Below, piece by piece: positions 1-8,909 of a stretch of DNA of 64,000 bases. The stretch is taken from NCBI RefSeq assembly GCF_900078315.1, contig NZ_FKBS01000025.1, forward strand, positions 459,506 to 523,505, read 5' to 3'. The notes below the pieces were generated by a model. It made no database searches, had not been told where the DNA came from, and saw only the letters and a list, made by a program, of their open reading frames with translations. A program made the position numbers and the translations under genes. Origin of the DNA: Bordetella ansorpii (GTDB lineage Bacteria > Pseudomonadota > Gammaproteobacteria > Burkholderiales > Burkholderiaceae_B). Positions within the stretch are counted from its first letter, which is position 1. The number at the start of each line of letters is the position of its first letter.

Positions 1-45
1 CCCGCCGCAACGATGCGTCTGAAGAACCCAATTCGCCCCACGAAG

Positions 46-76
46 AAAAAAGGCCGTCATGAAAATTGACGGCCTT
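46..76 (-). terminator. Rho-independent terminator of the aap operon
   Basis: A perfect 10-bp stem (AAGGCCGTCA at 50-59 against TGACGGCCTT at 67-76) with a 7-nt loop is followed, reading the minus strand, by a run of T (A-run at 46-51). It lies 25 bp past the aapP stop codon, as expected for the end of the four-gene transporter operon. Confidence 0.88.
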
Positions 77-100
77 CGACGAAAGCAGCATTGACTCAGA

Positions 101-841
101 TCAATGCAGGATCTGGCTCAGGAACAGCTTCGTACGCTCGTTCTGCGGATTGTCGAAGAACGCGTCCGGGCTGTTCTGCTCGATGATCTCGCCGCGGTCC
201 ATGAAGATCACGCGGTCGGCCACCTTGCGGGCGAAACCCATTTCGTGGGTCACGCACAGCATGGTCATGCCGCTTTCCTCGGCCAGCGTGACCATCACGT
301 CCAGCACTTCCTTGACCATTTCGGGGTCGAGAGCGGACGTCGGCTCATCGAACAGCATGATCTTCGGGGCCATGCACAACGAACGCGCGATCGCCACGCG
401 CTGCTGCTGGCCGCCCGACAACTGGCCCGGAAACTTCTTGGCCTGGTCGGGAATGCGCACGCGCTCCAGGTACTTCATTGCCGTGGCTTCGGCTTCGGCG
501 CGCGGCTGCTTCAGCACCCACGTGGGGCCCAGCGTCAGGTTTTCCAGCACCGTCAGGTGCGGGAACAGGTTGAAGTGCTGGAACACCATGCCGACGTCGC
601 GGCGGATGGTCTCGATCTGCTTCAGGTCGTTCGTCAGTTCGGTGCCGTCGACGATGATTTTTCCCGCCTGGTGTTCTTCTAGGCGGTTGATGCAGCGGAT
701 CATCGTGGACTTGCCCGAACCCGACGGGCCGCAGACCACGATACGTTCGCCCGGCGCGACGTCGAGGTTGATGTTGCGCAGAACGTGGAACTGGCCGTAC
801 CACTTGTTCACGTCCTGCAGACGGATGATGGCGTCAGGCAT
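101..841 (-). CDS. aapP: Amino-acid ABC transporter ATP-binding protein
   Basis: This 246-residue cytoplasmic ATPase powers uptake by the AapJQMP general L-amino-acid importer. Walker [10 protein letters not shown] is at residues 38-46, the Q-loop Gln near 88, the signature LSGGQQQR at 141-148 and Walker B IMLFDEP at 161-167; the length is typical of the GlnQ/AapP/GltL family. It is the last gene of the operon, 60 bp after aapM, and is followed by a terminator. Family assignment is firm. The substrate (broad L-amino acids) is inferred from the two large permeases that precede it. Confidence 0.95.
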   Translation of the reverse strand: MPDAIIRLQDVNKWYGQFHVLRNINLDVAPGERIVVCGPSGSGKSTMIRCINRLEEHQAGKIIVDGTELTNDLKQIETIRRDVGMVFQHFNLFPHLTVLENLTLGPTWVLKQPRAEAEATAMKYLERVRIPDQAKKFPGQLSGGQQQRVAIARSLCMAPKIMLFDEPTSALDPEMVKEVLDVMVTLAEESGMTMLCVTHEMGFARKVADRVIFMDRGEIIEQNSPDAFFDNPQNERTKLFLSQILH

Positions 842-901
842 GCCTGTACTCCCGTGATGACTGAGGCCGCGCCGCCCCGCGGGCAGCGCGGTTTGATTGT
901 T

Positions 902-2002
902 TTATCTGGCGTGGCCGGTTTGCAGCCGCTTTTCGAGTTTCTGGCTGTACTTCGACATCGAGAAGCAGAAGACGAAGTAGATCAGCGAGATGAACACGTA
1001 GGCCTCGGTGCTGAAGCCGCGCCAGGCCGCGTCGGACAACGCCGCCTTGGCCGCCAGGGTCAGGTCGAAGATGCCGATGATGACCACCAGCGACGTGTCC
1101 TTGAACAGCGCGATGAAGATGCTGACCAGCGGAGGAATGACGATCTTCAGGGCCTGCGGCAGGATGATCTTGCGCATCTGCTGCCAGTACGACAGGCCCA
1201 GCGAATCCGCGCCCTCGTACTGTCCCTTCGGGATGGCCTGCAGGCCGCCGCGCACCGTCTCGGCGATGTAGGCCGCCGCGAACATGATGATGGCGATCTG
1301 CGCACGCAGCAGCTTGTCGATCGAATAGCCCTCGGGCAGGAACAGCGGCAGCATCACCGACGACATGAACAACAGGCTGATCAGCGGCACGCCGCGGATC
1401 AGCTCGATGTACACGACGCACAGCGCCTTGATCGCCGGCATGCGCGAACGGCGCCCCAGTGCCAGCAGCACGCCGAACGGGAAGGCGAAGGCGATGCCGA
1501 AGGTCGACAGGATCAGCGTCAGGGGCAGGCCGCCCCAGCGCGCGTTCTCGACGTATTCCAGACCGAGGACGCCGCCCCACATCAGGATGCCGACCAGCGT
1601 GAGGCCGACCGTCCAGATGATGGGCAGGGCGATGTTCCAGAACCGGCGTATGCCGCTGCAGACGATGACCGCAATCAGGACGATGGTGGCCAACAGCGGA
1701 CGCCATTGCTCGTCGTACGGATAGGTGCCGAACAGGATCAGGCGGTGTTTCTCGGCGATGAAGGCCCAGCACGCGCCCGTGGTGGCGCGGCACTCGGCCG
1801 CCGTCGTGGCGTTGAAGTTGGCCTTGATCAACGCCCATTCGACCAGCGCCGGCACGGCCATCAGGATCAGCCAGACCGACAGGACCGTCAGCAGGATATT
1901 CAGGGGCGACGAGAAAAGGCTCGCCTTCATCCAGGCCCACGCGCCGACCTGATTGGAAGGCGGGGGCAACGCTTCGGTGGGAGTATGCGTAGTGCTGCTC
2001 AT
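902..2002 (-). CDS. aapM: General L-amino acid ABC transporter permease AapM
   Basis: This 366-residue inner-membrane permease is the second membrane subunit of the importer. Several hydrophobic segments precede a C-terminal BPD_transp_1 domain with an EAA-type loop (around YIAETVRGGLQAIPKGQYE) that contacts the ATPase. The long N-terminal extension compared with HisM-type permeases is typical of AapM. It starts one base after the aapQ stop, so the two are probably translationally coupled. Confidence 0.93.
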   Translation of the reverse strand: MSSTTHTPTEALPPPSNQVGAWAWMKASLFSSPLNILLTVLSVWLILMAVPALVEWALIKANFNATTAAECRATTGACWAFIAEKHRLILFGTYPYDEQWRPLLATIVLIAVIVCSGIRRFWNIALPIIWTVGLTLVGILMWGGVLGLEYVENARWGGLPLTLILSTFGIAFAFPFGVLLALGRRSRMPAIKALCVVYIELIRGVPLISLLFMSSVMLPLFLPEGYSIDKLLRAQIAIIMFAAAYIAETVRGGLQAIPKGQYEGADSLGLSYWQQMRKIILPQALKIVIPPLVSIFIALFKDTSLVVIIGIFDLTLAAKAALSDAAWRGFSTEAYVFISLIYFVFCFSMSKYSQKLEKRLQTGHAR

Positions 2003-2003
2003 G

Positions 2004-3194
2004 TCAACGCTCCACCAGCGCGATGCGCTTGTTGTACCAGTTCATGAAAATCGAGATGGACAGGCTGACGGTGAGATACGCCGCCATGATGATGAGAATG
2101 CCCTCGATGGCCTGGCCCGTCTGGTTCAGCGTGGTGTTGACCACCGAGACGATGTCCGGATAGCCGATGGCCACGGCCAGCGAGCTGTTCTTGGTCAGGT
2201 TGAGGTATTGGCTGGTCATCGGCGGGATGATCACGCGCAGCGCCTGCGGCAGCACCACCAGGCGCAGCACCAGGCCGCGGCGCAGGCCCAGCGAGCCCGC
2301 CGCCTCCCATTGGCCGCTGTTGACGGCCTGCACACCGGAGCGCACGACTTCGGCCACGAAGGCCGAGGTGTAGATCACCAGGCCGGCCAGCAGCGCGGAG
2401 AACTCGGGCGACAGCGTCCAGCCCCCCGCGAAGTTGAAGCCGCGCAGTTCCGGCACGTCCAGCGTCAGCGACGCACCGCTGACCAACCAGCCCAGCACCG
2501 GAAAGGCGATGAGGAAGGCGATGGCCCAGCGGCCCAGGGGGAACGGACGTCCCGTGGCCTGCTGGCGCCTGGTTCCCCAGCGTTGCGCGAGCACGATGGC
2601 GACGATGGCCACCACCACGCCGACCAGGATCCAGTCGAGCGAATCGCCGGCCAGGCCAGGCACTTTCAGGCCGCGGTTGGAGATGAACACCCCGGGCAAC
2701 GGGTTATGCGCCTGGCGCGGTCCCGGCATGCTTTCCGTGATGATCGAGTACCAGAAGAACAGTTGCAGCAGCAGCGGAATGTTTCGCATCACCTCGACGT
2801 ACATCGAGGAGAGCTTGGAGATGAGCCAGTTCTTGGACAGCCGCGCGATGCCGATCAGCGTGCCGAGGATAGTGGCCAGGATGATGCCCAGCACCGCCAC
2901 GCGCAGCGTGTTCAGCAAACCGACCCAGATGGCGCGGCCATAGGAATCCGCGGGCGAATACGCCACGGCAGTTTCGCCGATGGCGAAACCCGCCTCACGG
3001 CTCAGGAATTCGAAGCCGGTGGCGATGTTGCGTTGAGCCAGGTTGTACAGCGTATTCGACACCAGGAACCAGACGCCCAGAGCGACGAGGCTCAGGGCGA
3101 CGACCTGATAGATCACTGCGCGTGTGCCGGGATCGTTCCAGCTCAGGCGTCGCGATGGCGCCGCTACAGGGGGGCTTTTAGGGGAAGTTGCCAT
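2004..3194 (-). CDS. aapQ: General L-amino acid ABC transporter permease AapQ
   Basis: This 396-residue inner-membrane permease has many transmembrane segments, a long insertion between the first helices and the core domain, and the EAA loop (FVAEVVRSGVQAVNSGQWEA) near the C-terminal third. It pairs with AapM. The large size separates it from the roughly 220-residue GlnP type. It follows aapJ across a 133-bp gap with a strong hairpin, consistent with the binding protein being made in excess of the membrane subunits. Confidence 0.93.
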   Translation of the reverse strand: MATSPKSPPVAAPSRRLSWNDPGTRAVIYQVVALSLVALGVWFLVSNTLYNLAQRNIATGFEFLSREAGFAIGETAVAYSPADSYGRAIWVGLLNTLRVAVLGIILATILGTLIGIARLSKNWLISKLSSMYVEVMRNIPLLLQLFFWYSIITESMPGPRQAHNPLPGVFISNRGLKVPGLAGDSLDWILVGVVVAIVAIVLAQRWGTRRQQATGRPFPLGRWAIAFLIAFPVLGWLVSGASLTLDVPELRGFNFAGGWTLSPEFSALLAGLVIYTSAFVAEVVRSGVQAVNSGQWEAAGSLGLRRGLVLRLVVLPQALRVIIPPMTSQYLNLTKNSSLAVAIGYPDIVSVVNTTLNQTGQAIEGILIIMAAYLTVSLSISIFMNWYNKRIALVER

Positions 3195-3225
3195 GATGTG
3201 CTTCTATAAAGATCGGACAACACGG

Positions 3226-3252
3226 CGAAGGCGGCGTCGTGCGCCGCCTTCG
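3226..3252 (-). promoter_or_regulatory. Intercistronic hairpin between aapJ and aapQ
   Basis: An 11-bp perfect stem (CGAAGGCGGCG / CGCCGCCTTCG) with a 5-nt loop lies in the gap between the binding-protein gene and the first permease. There is no T-run. Such hairpins in ABC operons usually protect the upstream mRNA or attenuate readthrough, which would give more AapJ than AapQMP; that role is inferred. Confidence 0.5.
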
Positions 3253-3327
3253 CCCTTGCCTGCCTTCCCGCCGGGAGGCGGGGCCGCGCTCGCCCCCAGG
3301 GGAATGGGCGCGGCAGGCGGCCTCGGC

Positions 3328-4344
3328 TTAACGCACCGGCCAGCCGTACATGATGCCACCCTGCTTGTACGAAGCGTTCAGGCCGCGTTCGAGCTTCATC
3401 GCACCGCCCTTGCCCAGCGTGCGTTCGAAGACTTCGCCGTAGTTGCCCACTTGCTTGATGACGTTGTAGGCCCACTTGTCATCCACGCCCAGGTTCTTGC
3501 CCATGCCCGGCGTCGTGCCCAGGATGCGCTGGATGTTGGGGTTGGGGCTCTTGGCCATGTCGTCGACGTTCTTCGACGTGATGCCGTATTCCTCGGCTTC
3601 CAGCTGCACGTTCAGGGCCCAGCGGACCACGTTGAACCATTGCTCGTCGCCCTGGCGGACCATGGGGCCCAGCGGTTCCTTCGAGAAGTCTTCCGGCAGG
3701 ATGACGTACTTGTCGGGATCGGTCAGCGTGGTGCGGACCGAGGCCAGTTGCGACTTGTCGGTGGTGAAGGCATCGCAACGGCCCGCCGAGAAGGCGCGCA
3801 CGATTTCGTCGAACTTGTCGATCACGACCGGCTTGAATTCGATCTTCTGGCCACGGAACCAGTCGGCCAGGTTCAGCTCGGTGGTGGTGCCCGGCTGCAC
3901 GCAGATGGTGGCGCCGTTCAGTTCCTTCGCGCTCTTGACGCCCAGGTCCTTCGAGACCATGACGCCCTGGCTGTCGTAGTAGTTCACGCCGGCGCCGATC
4001 AGGCCCAGCGTGGTGTCGCGGGTCAGCGTCTGCGTGGTGTTGCGGGTCAGCACGTCGATTTCGCCGGACTGCAGGGCGGTGAAGCGCTGCTGCGTGTTCA
4101 GCGGGGTGACCTTGAACTTGCTGGCGTCATTGAACATCGTGGCGGCGATGGCGCGGCACATGTCCACGTCGATGCCCTGCCACGTGCCCTTGCTGTCGGC
4201 CATGGAGAAGCCGGAAATGCCGGTGGAAACTCCGCACTGGACGAAGCCTTTTTTCTTGACGTTGTCGAAGGTCGCGCCCGCGTGCGCGGCCGAAGCGGCG
4301 GCGAAGAGGGCGGCGCCGGCAGCGGCCAGTTTCAATACTTTCAT
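3328..4344 (-). CDS. aapJ: Periplasmic amino-acid-binding protein AapJ
   Basis: This 338-residue type-3 family solute-binding protein (SBP_bac_3) has an N-terminal Sec signal ending near residue 22 (AASAAHA|GATF). Family features include the early VSTGISGFSMADSKGTWQGIDVDMC stretch (split by conserved Gly/Asp) and GTTTELNL mid-protein. It is the first gene of the aapJQMP operon and should capture L-amino acids in the periplasm for AapQM. The start at 4344 is supported by the clean signal peptide. Confidence 0.94.
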   Translation of the reverse strand: MKVLKLAAAGAALFAAASAAHAGATFDNVKKKGFVQCGVSTGISGFSMADSKGTWQGIDVDMCRAIAATMFNDASKFKVTPLNTQQRFTALQSGEIDVLTRNTTQTLTRDTTLGLIGAGVNYYDSQGVMVSKDLGVKSAKELNGATICVQPGTTTELNLADWFRGQKIEFKPVVIDKFDEIVRAFSAGRCDAFTTDKSQLASVRTTLTDPDKYVILPEDFSKEPLGPMVRQGDEQWFNVVRWALNVQLEAEEYGITSKNVDDMAKSPNPNIQRILGTTPGMGKNLGVDDKWAYNVIKQVGNYGEVFERTLGKGGAMKLERGLNASYKQGGIMYGWPVR

Positions 4345-4674
4345 GTTCGATCTCCCGTGTAAGGTGCGACTGCTGCGCAGGCCTGGTAGGCCTCACGCTT
4401 GCGGCGATGGTAGCGTTTGCTCAAATTTGGGGACATGGGGGAAATCCCTTTGCACAAAGGGCACGAATCGGGGACATATATATGACGTTCGGCACATGTT
4501 TCACGTCATATCGACGCACTTGAGTTGCGCATGCCTCGACGCACCAAATCGAGGCATGATGCGGTCGCCGGCCAGCCCGGAACCCGAATCCGCAGGATGC
4601 GCACGGACGTTCACCGATGAACGGATGAACAAACCGCCGGGGAGTTACTATTACCGCTTCACTTCTGCCCCGCC
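4345..4674. promoter_or_regulatory. Divergent intergenic region aapJ/ftsE with two dyads
   Basis: This 330-bp gap separates the minus-strand aap operon from plus-strand ftsEX and holds no gene. It contains a perfect 16-bp palindrome (CCCTTTGCACAAAGGG, 4446-4461). It also contains a perfect 9-bp inverted repeat with a 14-nt spacer (ATATGACGT at 4480-4488, ACGTCATAT at 4503-4511). Both are plausible operators for the aap promoter; the cognate regulators are unknown. No convincing Shine-Dalgarno precedes ftsE. Confidence 0.55.
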
Positions 4675-5346
4675 ATGATCGAATTCCAGCACGTCTTCAA
4701 ATCGTACGGACGCGGCCGCAACATTCTGGCCGACATCAATTTCCGGGTCTCGGCCGGTGAATTCGTCTTCGTATCGGGGCCTTCGGGCGCCGGCAAGTCC
4801 ACCCTGCTGAAACTGATCGGCGGGCTGGAGCCGCCATCGCGCGGCTCCATCCAGGTCAATGGCCAGAAGCTGGACAAACTGTCGGCCCGCGAACGGCCCT
4901 ATCTACGGCGCGCCGTCGGCGTCATCCTGCAGGACACTCACCTGCTGTTCGACCGCAGCGCGCTGCAGAATGTCATGTTGCCGCTGGCGGTGCTGGGCCA
5001 TCCGCGCGAGTCGGCCAGCGCCCGTGCCCGCGCCGCCCTGGACAAGGTCGGCCTGGCGGGCAAGGAAGACCTCAACCCGATCGAACTGTCGGGCGGTGAA
5101 CAGCAGCGTCTGGCCATCGCGCGGGCCATCGTCAACCGCCCCGCCATCCTGATCGCCGACGAACCCACCGCCAACCTCGATCACGGCAACGCGCAGCGCA
5201 TCATGAACGTGTTCCGCGACTTCAACCGCGTCGGGGTCACCACCCTGATCGCCTCGCACGACCAGGCCCTGATGGCCGAGTACGCCACGCGCATGCTGCT
5301 GGTCGAGCCGGGCAAGTTCCAGGATTCGCACGGAGCGCGAGCATGA
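4675..5346 (+). CDS. ftsE: Cell-division ATP-binding protein FtsE
   Basis: This 223-residue ABC ATPase acts with FtsX at the divisome to activate septal peptidoglycan hydrolases from the cytoplasmic side. Walker [10 protein letters not shown] is at 35-43, signature LSGGEQQR at 138-145 and Walker B/D-loop ADEPTANLD at 161-169; the length matches FtsE. The next gene, ftsX, overlaps it by 4 bases. The usual ftsY and rpoH neighbours are not present. Confidence 0.95.
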   Translation: MIEFQHVFKSYGRGRNILADINFRVSAGEFVFVSGPSGAGKSTLLKLIGGLEPPSRGSIQVNGQKLDKLSARERPYLRRAVGVILQDTHLLFDRSALQNVMLPLAVLGHPRESASARARAALDKVGLAGKEDLNPIELSGGEQQRLAIARAIVNRPAILIADEPTANLDHGNAQRIMNVFRDFNRVGVTTLIASHDQALMAEYATRMLLVEPGKFQDSHGARA

Positions 5347-6251
5347 ACGCATTGCTCAGGCAACACCGCTACGCCCTGACCATCACGCTGCGCCGCCTGG
5401 CGAAACAGCCGTTCTCTTCACTGGCCAATCTGCTGGTGATGGCGCTGGCGCTGGCCCTGCCCCTGCTGGGCGCGGCCATTCTGGTGTCGGTGCAGCCCGT
5501 GGCGCGCCAGGTGTCGGTGGCGCCTGAACTCACCGTCTTCCTGCAACCCGGCGCACCCGCCACCGCGGCATCCGCCGTGGCCAAGCGCATCGGCGGCGAA
5601 TTCGGCAACCAGGTCGCGGCGGTGCGTGTCGTGCCGCGCGGCCAGGCGCTGGACCAGTTGCGCAGCAATCCGGCCTGGCAAGAGGCCCTGGCCGTGCTGC
5701 AGGGCAATCCCCTGCCCGACGCCGTGGTCGCCACCCTGGCCGACGGCAACGACCTGGCGCAACGCGCCGACACGCTCGCCACGCAATGGCGTACCTGGGA
5801 ACACGTCGACCAGGTGCAACTGGACAGCGCGTGGGTACAGCGGCTGGAGGCCATCTTGCGCTTTGCCCGCATCGGCCTGGTCTTCCTGGCAATCTGCGTG
5901 GCGGTGGTGGTGCTGGCCACGGTGTTCAACACCGTGCGGCTGCAGGCCATGACGCAACGCGAGGAAATCGCCGTGGCGCGCCTGGTGGGCGCCACCGAAT
6001 CCTTCGTGCGCCGGCCCTTTCTGTACCTGGGCGCCCTGACGGGTGCGCTGGCCGCCCTGCTGGCGGTCGGCACGGCCGCCCTCGCCCTGGCGCCGCTGAA
6101 CAACGCCTTGCTGGGCCTGGCCAATAGTTATGGCGCCGAGTTTGCCTTGCACCTTCCTGGTGCACCGATGCTGCTGTTGGCGGTGGTGGCCGCTGGCGTA
6201 TTGGGTGCCCTGTCGGCCCGCTGGTCAGTCACACGTAGTACGCGCTTTTAA
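5343..6251 (+). CDS. ftsX: Cell-division protein FtsX
   Basis: This 302-residue integral membrane partner of FtsE has a first transmembrane helix near residues 27-50, a periplasmic domain of about 110 residues, and three C-terminal helices carrying the FtsX/MacB permease fold. The start codon overlaps the ftsE stop (ATGA), so translation is coupled. It passes the FtsE ATPase signal across the membrane to amidase activators. Confidence 0.94.
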   Translation: MNALLRQHRYALTITLRRLAKQPFSSLANLLVMALALALPLLGAAILVSVQPVARQVSVAPELTVFLQPGAPATAASAVAKRIGGEFGNQVAAVRVVPRGQALDQLRSNPAWQEALAVLQGNPLPDAVVATLADGNDLAQRADTLATQWRTWEHVDQVQLDSAWVQRLEAILRFARIGLVFLAICVAVVVLATVFNTVRLQAMTQREEIAVARLVGATESFVRRPFLYLGALTGALAALLAVGTAALALAPLNNALLGLANSYGAEFALHLPGAPMLLLAVVAAGVLGALSARWSVTRSTRF

Positions 6252-6402
6252 GCGTGTTGTTCGGAAGATCGGACCAGGCACGCGGCAAGGTACATTGAAT
6301 CCATCGGATGGGCGTATTGCAACATTTGAGCTGTAAACTGTTATAAATGTAACGATTCATGCCCGTTACTGTCGTTTAATTTCCGGCCCGCGCCCTGCTC
6401 CC

Positions 6403-7254
6403 ATGCCATCCGCCTCAAAAGCCCGCGCCACGCGCCACTACTACGACAGCGCCTTCAAGAGCGACGCAGTCAAGATCCTGCCGAACGAGTACTACGTCAC
6501 CACCTCCGACGAGAACCTGATGCTGTCGACGGTGCTGGGCTCGTGCGTGGCGGCCTGTCTGCGCGACCCGGTCACGGGCGTCGGCGGCATGAATCACTTC
6601 ATGCTGCCCGAGGGCGATGCCTCGTCGCCGGCCTCGGCCACCATGCGCTACGGCTCGTTCGCCATGGAAGTGCTGATCAACGAACTGATCAAGGCCGGCG
6701 CGGCGCGCGAGCGCCTCGAAGCCAAGGTCTTCGGCGGCGGCGCGGTGCTCAGCGCCATGCAGCAGTTGAACATCGGCGAGCGCAACGGCCAGTTCGTGCT
6801 CAGCTACCTGAAAATGGAAGGCATCCCCGTGCTGGCCCAGGACCTGGGCGACATCCATGCACGGCGCATCAACTTCTTTCCGCAGGAAGGCCGCGTGATG
6901 GTGCGCCGCATGGCGCCGCATCACCAGAAGGGCGAGGTGCTGATCGCCAAGCGCGAAGAAGCGGCCGCCGAGTTCGTGCAGTCGGAAACGCGCGCCCCGC
7001 AATATGTCGAGCGCTTCGCCAAACCCGGCGGCATGAAGGTCGAGCGCTTCGACAAGCCTGCCGGCGGCATGAAAGTCGAACGTTTCGACAAACCGGCCAG
7101 CGGCATGAAGGTCGAACGTTTCGACAAACCGGCTGGCGGCATGAAGGTCGAACGCTTCGACAAGCCGGCCAGCGGCATGAAGGTCGAACGCTTCGACAAG
7201 CCCGCCACGGCCAGCCCGATGCGCGTCGAGCGTTTCGACAAGGCCAAATCCTGA
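6403..7254 (+). CDS. cheD: CheD-like glutamine deamidase with tandem-repeat tail
   Basis: The N-terminal 200 residues are a CheD domain. The motif [14 protein letters not shown] precedes GGMNHFMLP, placing catalytic Cys48 and His65 at the same 17-residue spacing as Thermotoga CheD Cys27/His44. CheD deamidates Gln in chemoreceptors. No receptor, CheR, CheB or flagellar gene is nearby, so this copy is an orphan. Residues 202-283 are seven units of a [12 protein letters not shown]-type 12-mer, which is unusual for CheD (typically 160-200 residues). There is no clear Shine-Dalgarno before the ATG. Confidence 0.85.
   Translation: MPSASKARATRHYYDSAFKSDAVKILPNEYYVTTSDENLMLSTVLGSCVAACLRDPVTGVGGMNHFMLPEGDASSPASATMRYGSFAMEVLINELIKAGAARERLEAKVFGGGAVLSAMQQLNIGERNGQFVLSYLKMEGIPVLAQDLGDIHARRINFFPQEGRVMVRRMAPHHQKGEVLIAKREEAAAEFVQSETRAPQYVERFAKPGGMKVERFDKPAGGMKVERFDKPASGMKVERFDKPAGGMKVERFDKPASGMKVERFDKPATASPMRVERFDKAKS
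7006..7251 (+). repeat. In-frame 36-bp minisatellite at the cheD 3' end
   Basis: Units start at 7006, 7039, 7075, 7111, 7147, 7183 and 7225. The central five have an exact 36-bp period and encode VERFDKPA(G/S)GMK, alternating GG and SG. The first unit is 33 bp and the sixth 42 bp. Near-identity at the DNA level indicates recent expansion, and copy number can change without breaking the frame. Confidence 0.9.
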
Positions 7255-7300
7255 TCGGCCCTGCCGGTAAGCCCCGGACCGGAGCCGGCTTTCACGCGCG

Positions 7301-8125
7301 TCAGAACACCTCGTGCCCGGCGCCGGGCCCCTGCCGCCAATAGCTCGCGGCGCGAATCGACGCCGAATCCATGCCGCGTTCCTGCACCAGATGCTGCCGG
7401 ATCGCGCGGATGGCCGAGTATTCACCCGCCGCCCACGTATAGCCCTGGCCTTCCGGCAGTTGCAGGCGGCGCACCGCGCGCTCCAGCGCCGTGCGGCCAT
7501 CGGACGTATCCACCGCGCAATGCACCCACTGCAAGGTCAGGTCAGCCGCGCATTCCAGCGGCAACTGCGCCGACGCCTGGCGCGTCTCGACCACCGCGAT
7601 CACGCGCGCGGAAGCCGGCATCTCGGCCAGCCGGCGGGCAATGGCCGGCAAGGCCGTCTCGTCGCCGATCAGCAGGTGCCAGTCGAATTCCAACGGCACG
7701 ACGAACGAACCGCGCGGTCCGCCCACGCCCAGTTGCTGGCCAGGCCGCGCCTGCGCGGCCCAGGTCGTGGCCGGACCTTCGCCGTGCAGCACGAAGTCGA
7801 TGTCCAGTTCACCGGCCTGCGCGTCATGACGGCGCGGCGTGTAGTCCCGCGTGACCGGTTTGGGCGCGCCCTCGGGCCATTGTGGGCCGTTCGGACCGAA
7901 GACGGGCATTACCGGCGCGGCGTCCGGTTCGGACGGGAAGAACAGTTTGACGTGATCGTCGAACGATGCGGAGACGAAGCCGTCAAGGTCGTCGCCTTCC
8001 AGCGTGATGCGGACCATCTGCGGGCTGAGCGCCGTGGTGCGGCGCACGCGCAGCAGACGGGCCTTCAGTTCATGTTGAACCTTGCGGACCTGCGGACGCG
8101 CGGCGTCCAGGGTATCGGATGTCAT
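7301..8125 (-). CDS. yqjH: Siderophore-interacting FAD ferric reductase (YqjH type)
   Basis: This 274-residue cytoplasmic flavoprotein of the SIP family reduces Fe(III)-siderophores with NAD(P)H. It shows the FAD-binding region RDYTPRRHD and the C-terminal TWAAGEYSAIRAIRQHL NAD(P)-binding motif. The start at 8125 (MTSDTLDAARP) was chosen because a purine-rich stretch precedes it and it lies just after the stop of the PadR gene at 8157; the longer ORF would overlap that gene. Together with the regulator upstream this mirrors the E. coli yqjI/yqjH pair. Confidence 0.88.
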   Translation of the reverse strand: MTSDTLDAARPQVRKVQHELKARLLRVRRTTALSPQMVRITLEGDDLDGFVSASFDDHVKLFFPSEPDAAPVMPVFGPNGPQWPEGAPKPVTRDYTPRRHDAQAGELDIDFVLHGEGPATTWAAQARPGQQLGVGGPRGSFVVPLEFDWHLLIGDETALPAIARRLAEMPASARVIAVVETRQASAQLPLECAADLTLQWVHCAVDTSDGRTALERAVRRLQLPEGQGYTWAAGEYSAIRAIRQHLVQERGMDSASIRAASYWRQGPGAGHEVF

Positions 8126-8156
8126 GGAATTCTCTCTTCGGGATCTGATGGGGGAT

Positions 8157-8822
8157 TCAAGCCTTCGGCGGCTGACAGGCCCCACCCTGCTCGATCTCGG
8201 TGGTCGCGCGGCGCAGGATGGCGGCCAGGCGGCGCTGTTCGTCGGGATCGGCTTCGCTGCGGCGGAACAACGCCATCTTCAACGCGTGGCGCGCCTCGTC
8301 CAACTCCTTGACCCAAGCGCCCTCAGCCGGCATTTCCTGCGCGCCGTCCTGGCCACCCCACTGCTTCATCCACGCCATCTTGCGCGCGGCATGGGCCAAT
8401 CCCGCGAAGATCAGGTCGACGCGCTCGCGATTCTCTTCCAGATGGGTCTGGCCGGCCTCGGCCAGGTGATAGCGCTTGCGGTTGCCGTGGACTTCGACCG
8501 TGGCGTAGTCCAGCTCTTCCAGATACGTCAGCGCGGGATAGACCACCCCGGGGCTCGGGGTGTAGAAGCCGTTGGAACGCGTCTCCAGCGCCTTGATCAG
8601 TTCGTAGCCGTGACGGGGCTGCTCCTGCAGCATCGCCAGCAACATCAGTTGCAGCTCGTCGGCGCCGAACTTGCGGCCACGGGTGAAACCATCGTCGCCC
8701 ATGCCGCCCCAGCCGCCGCCCATCCAGCCGCCGCCGCGCCCATGACGACCGCGCGGGCCGCCCATGCCGAACCAATGCCGGGGCGAATGGCCCCGAGAAA
8801 AACCATGCCAGGGAAAGTGCAT
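8157..8822 (-). CDS. yqjI: PadR-family metal-responsive regulator (YqjI type)
   Basis: This 221-residue repressor has a PadR winged-helix domain from about residue 50 (ELQLMLLAMLQEQPRHGYELIKAL) and a C-terminal dimerisation helix. The first roughly 45 residues are a His/Gly/Met/Trp-rich extension (HFPWHGFSRGHSPRHW), the hallmark of E. coli YqjI, where such a tail binds nickel and controls the YqjH ferric reductase. Start 8822 is preferred over the upstream ATG at 8888, which would place the operator inside the gene. It is the first gene of a two-gene operon with the reductase. Confidence 0.87.
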   Translation of the reverse strand: MHFPWHGFSRGHSPRHWFGMGGPRGRHGRGGGWMGGGWGGMGDDGFTRGRKFGADELQLMLLAMLQEQPRHGYELIKALETRSNGFYTPSPGVVYPALTYLEELDYATVEVHGNRKRYHLAEAGQTHLEENRERVDLIFAGLAHAARKMAWMKQWGGQDGAQEMPAEGAWVKELDEARHALKMALFRRSEADPDEQRRLAAILRRATTEIEQGGACQPPKA

Positions 8823-8830
8823 AGGAATGC

Positions 8831-8870
8831 TCCGTAGATCGTAAGATATGTCGTACGATATATCTACGGA
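8831..8870 (-). promoter_or_regulatory. Inverted-repeat operator of the PadR/YqjI operon
   Basis: Nine-base perfect arms TCCGTAGAT (8831-8839) and ATCTACGGA (8862-8870) flank an inner dyad containing GATATGTCGTACGATATA. The site ends 8 bp before the regulator's start codon. Alternating AT/CG dyads of this form are the usual PadR/YqjI binding sites, so autorepression is likely. Confidence 0.8.
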
Positions 8871-8909
8871 ACACCCCATGTCAATCACCCCGGGGCGAAA
8901 AGCCGGCGC

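Noticed and set aside
834-1940. Long ORFs overlapping real genes in other frames throughout the window
   Set aside because: High GC keeps stop codons rare in shadow frames; these ORFs have low-complexity Arg/Ala/Gly/Pro composition and no recognisable domains.
8126-8185. Longer N-terminus for the siderophore-interacting protein
   Set aside because: It would overlap the 3' end of the PadR gene; MTSDTLDAARP at 8125 follows the upstream gene cleanly.
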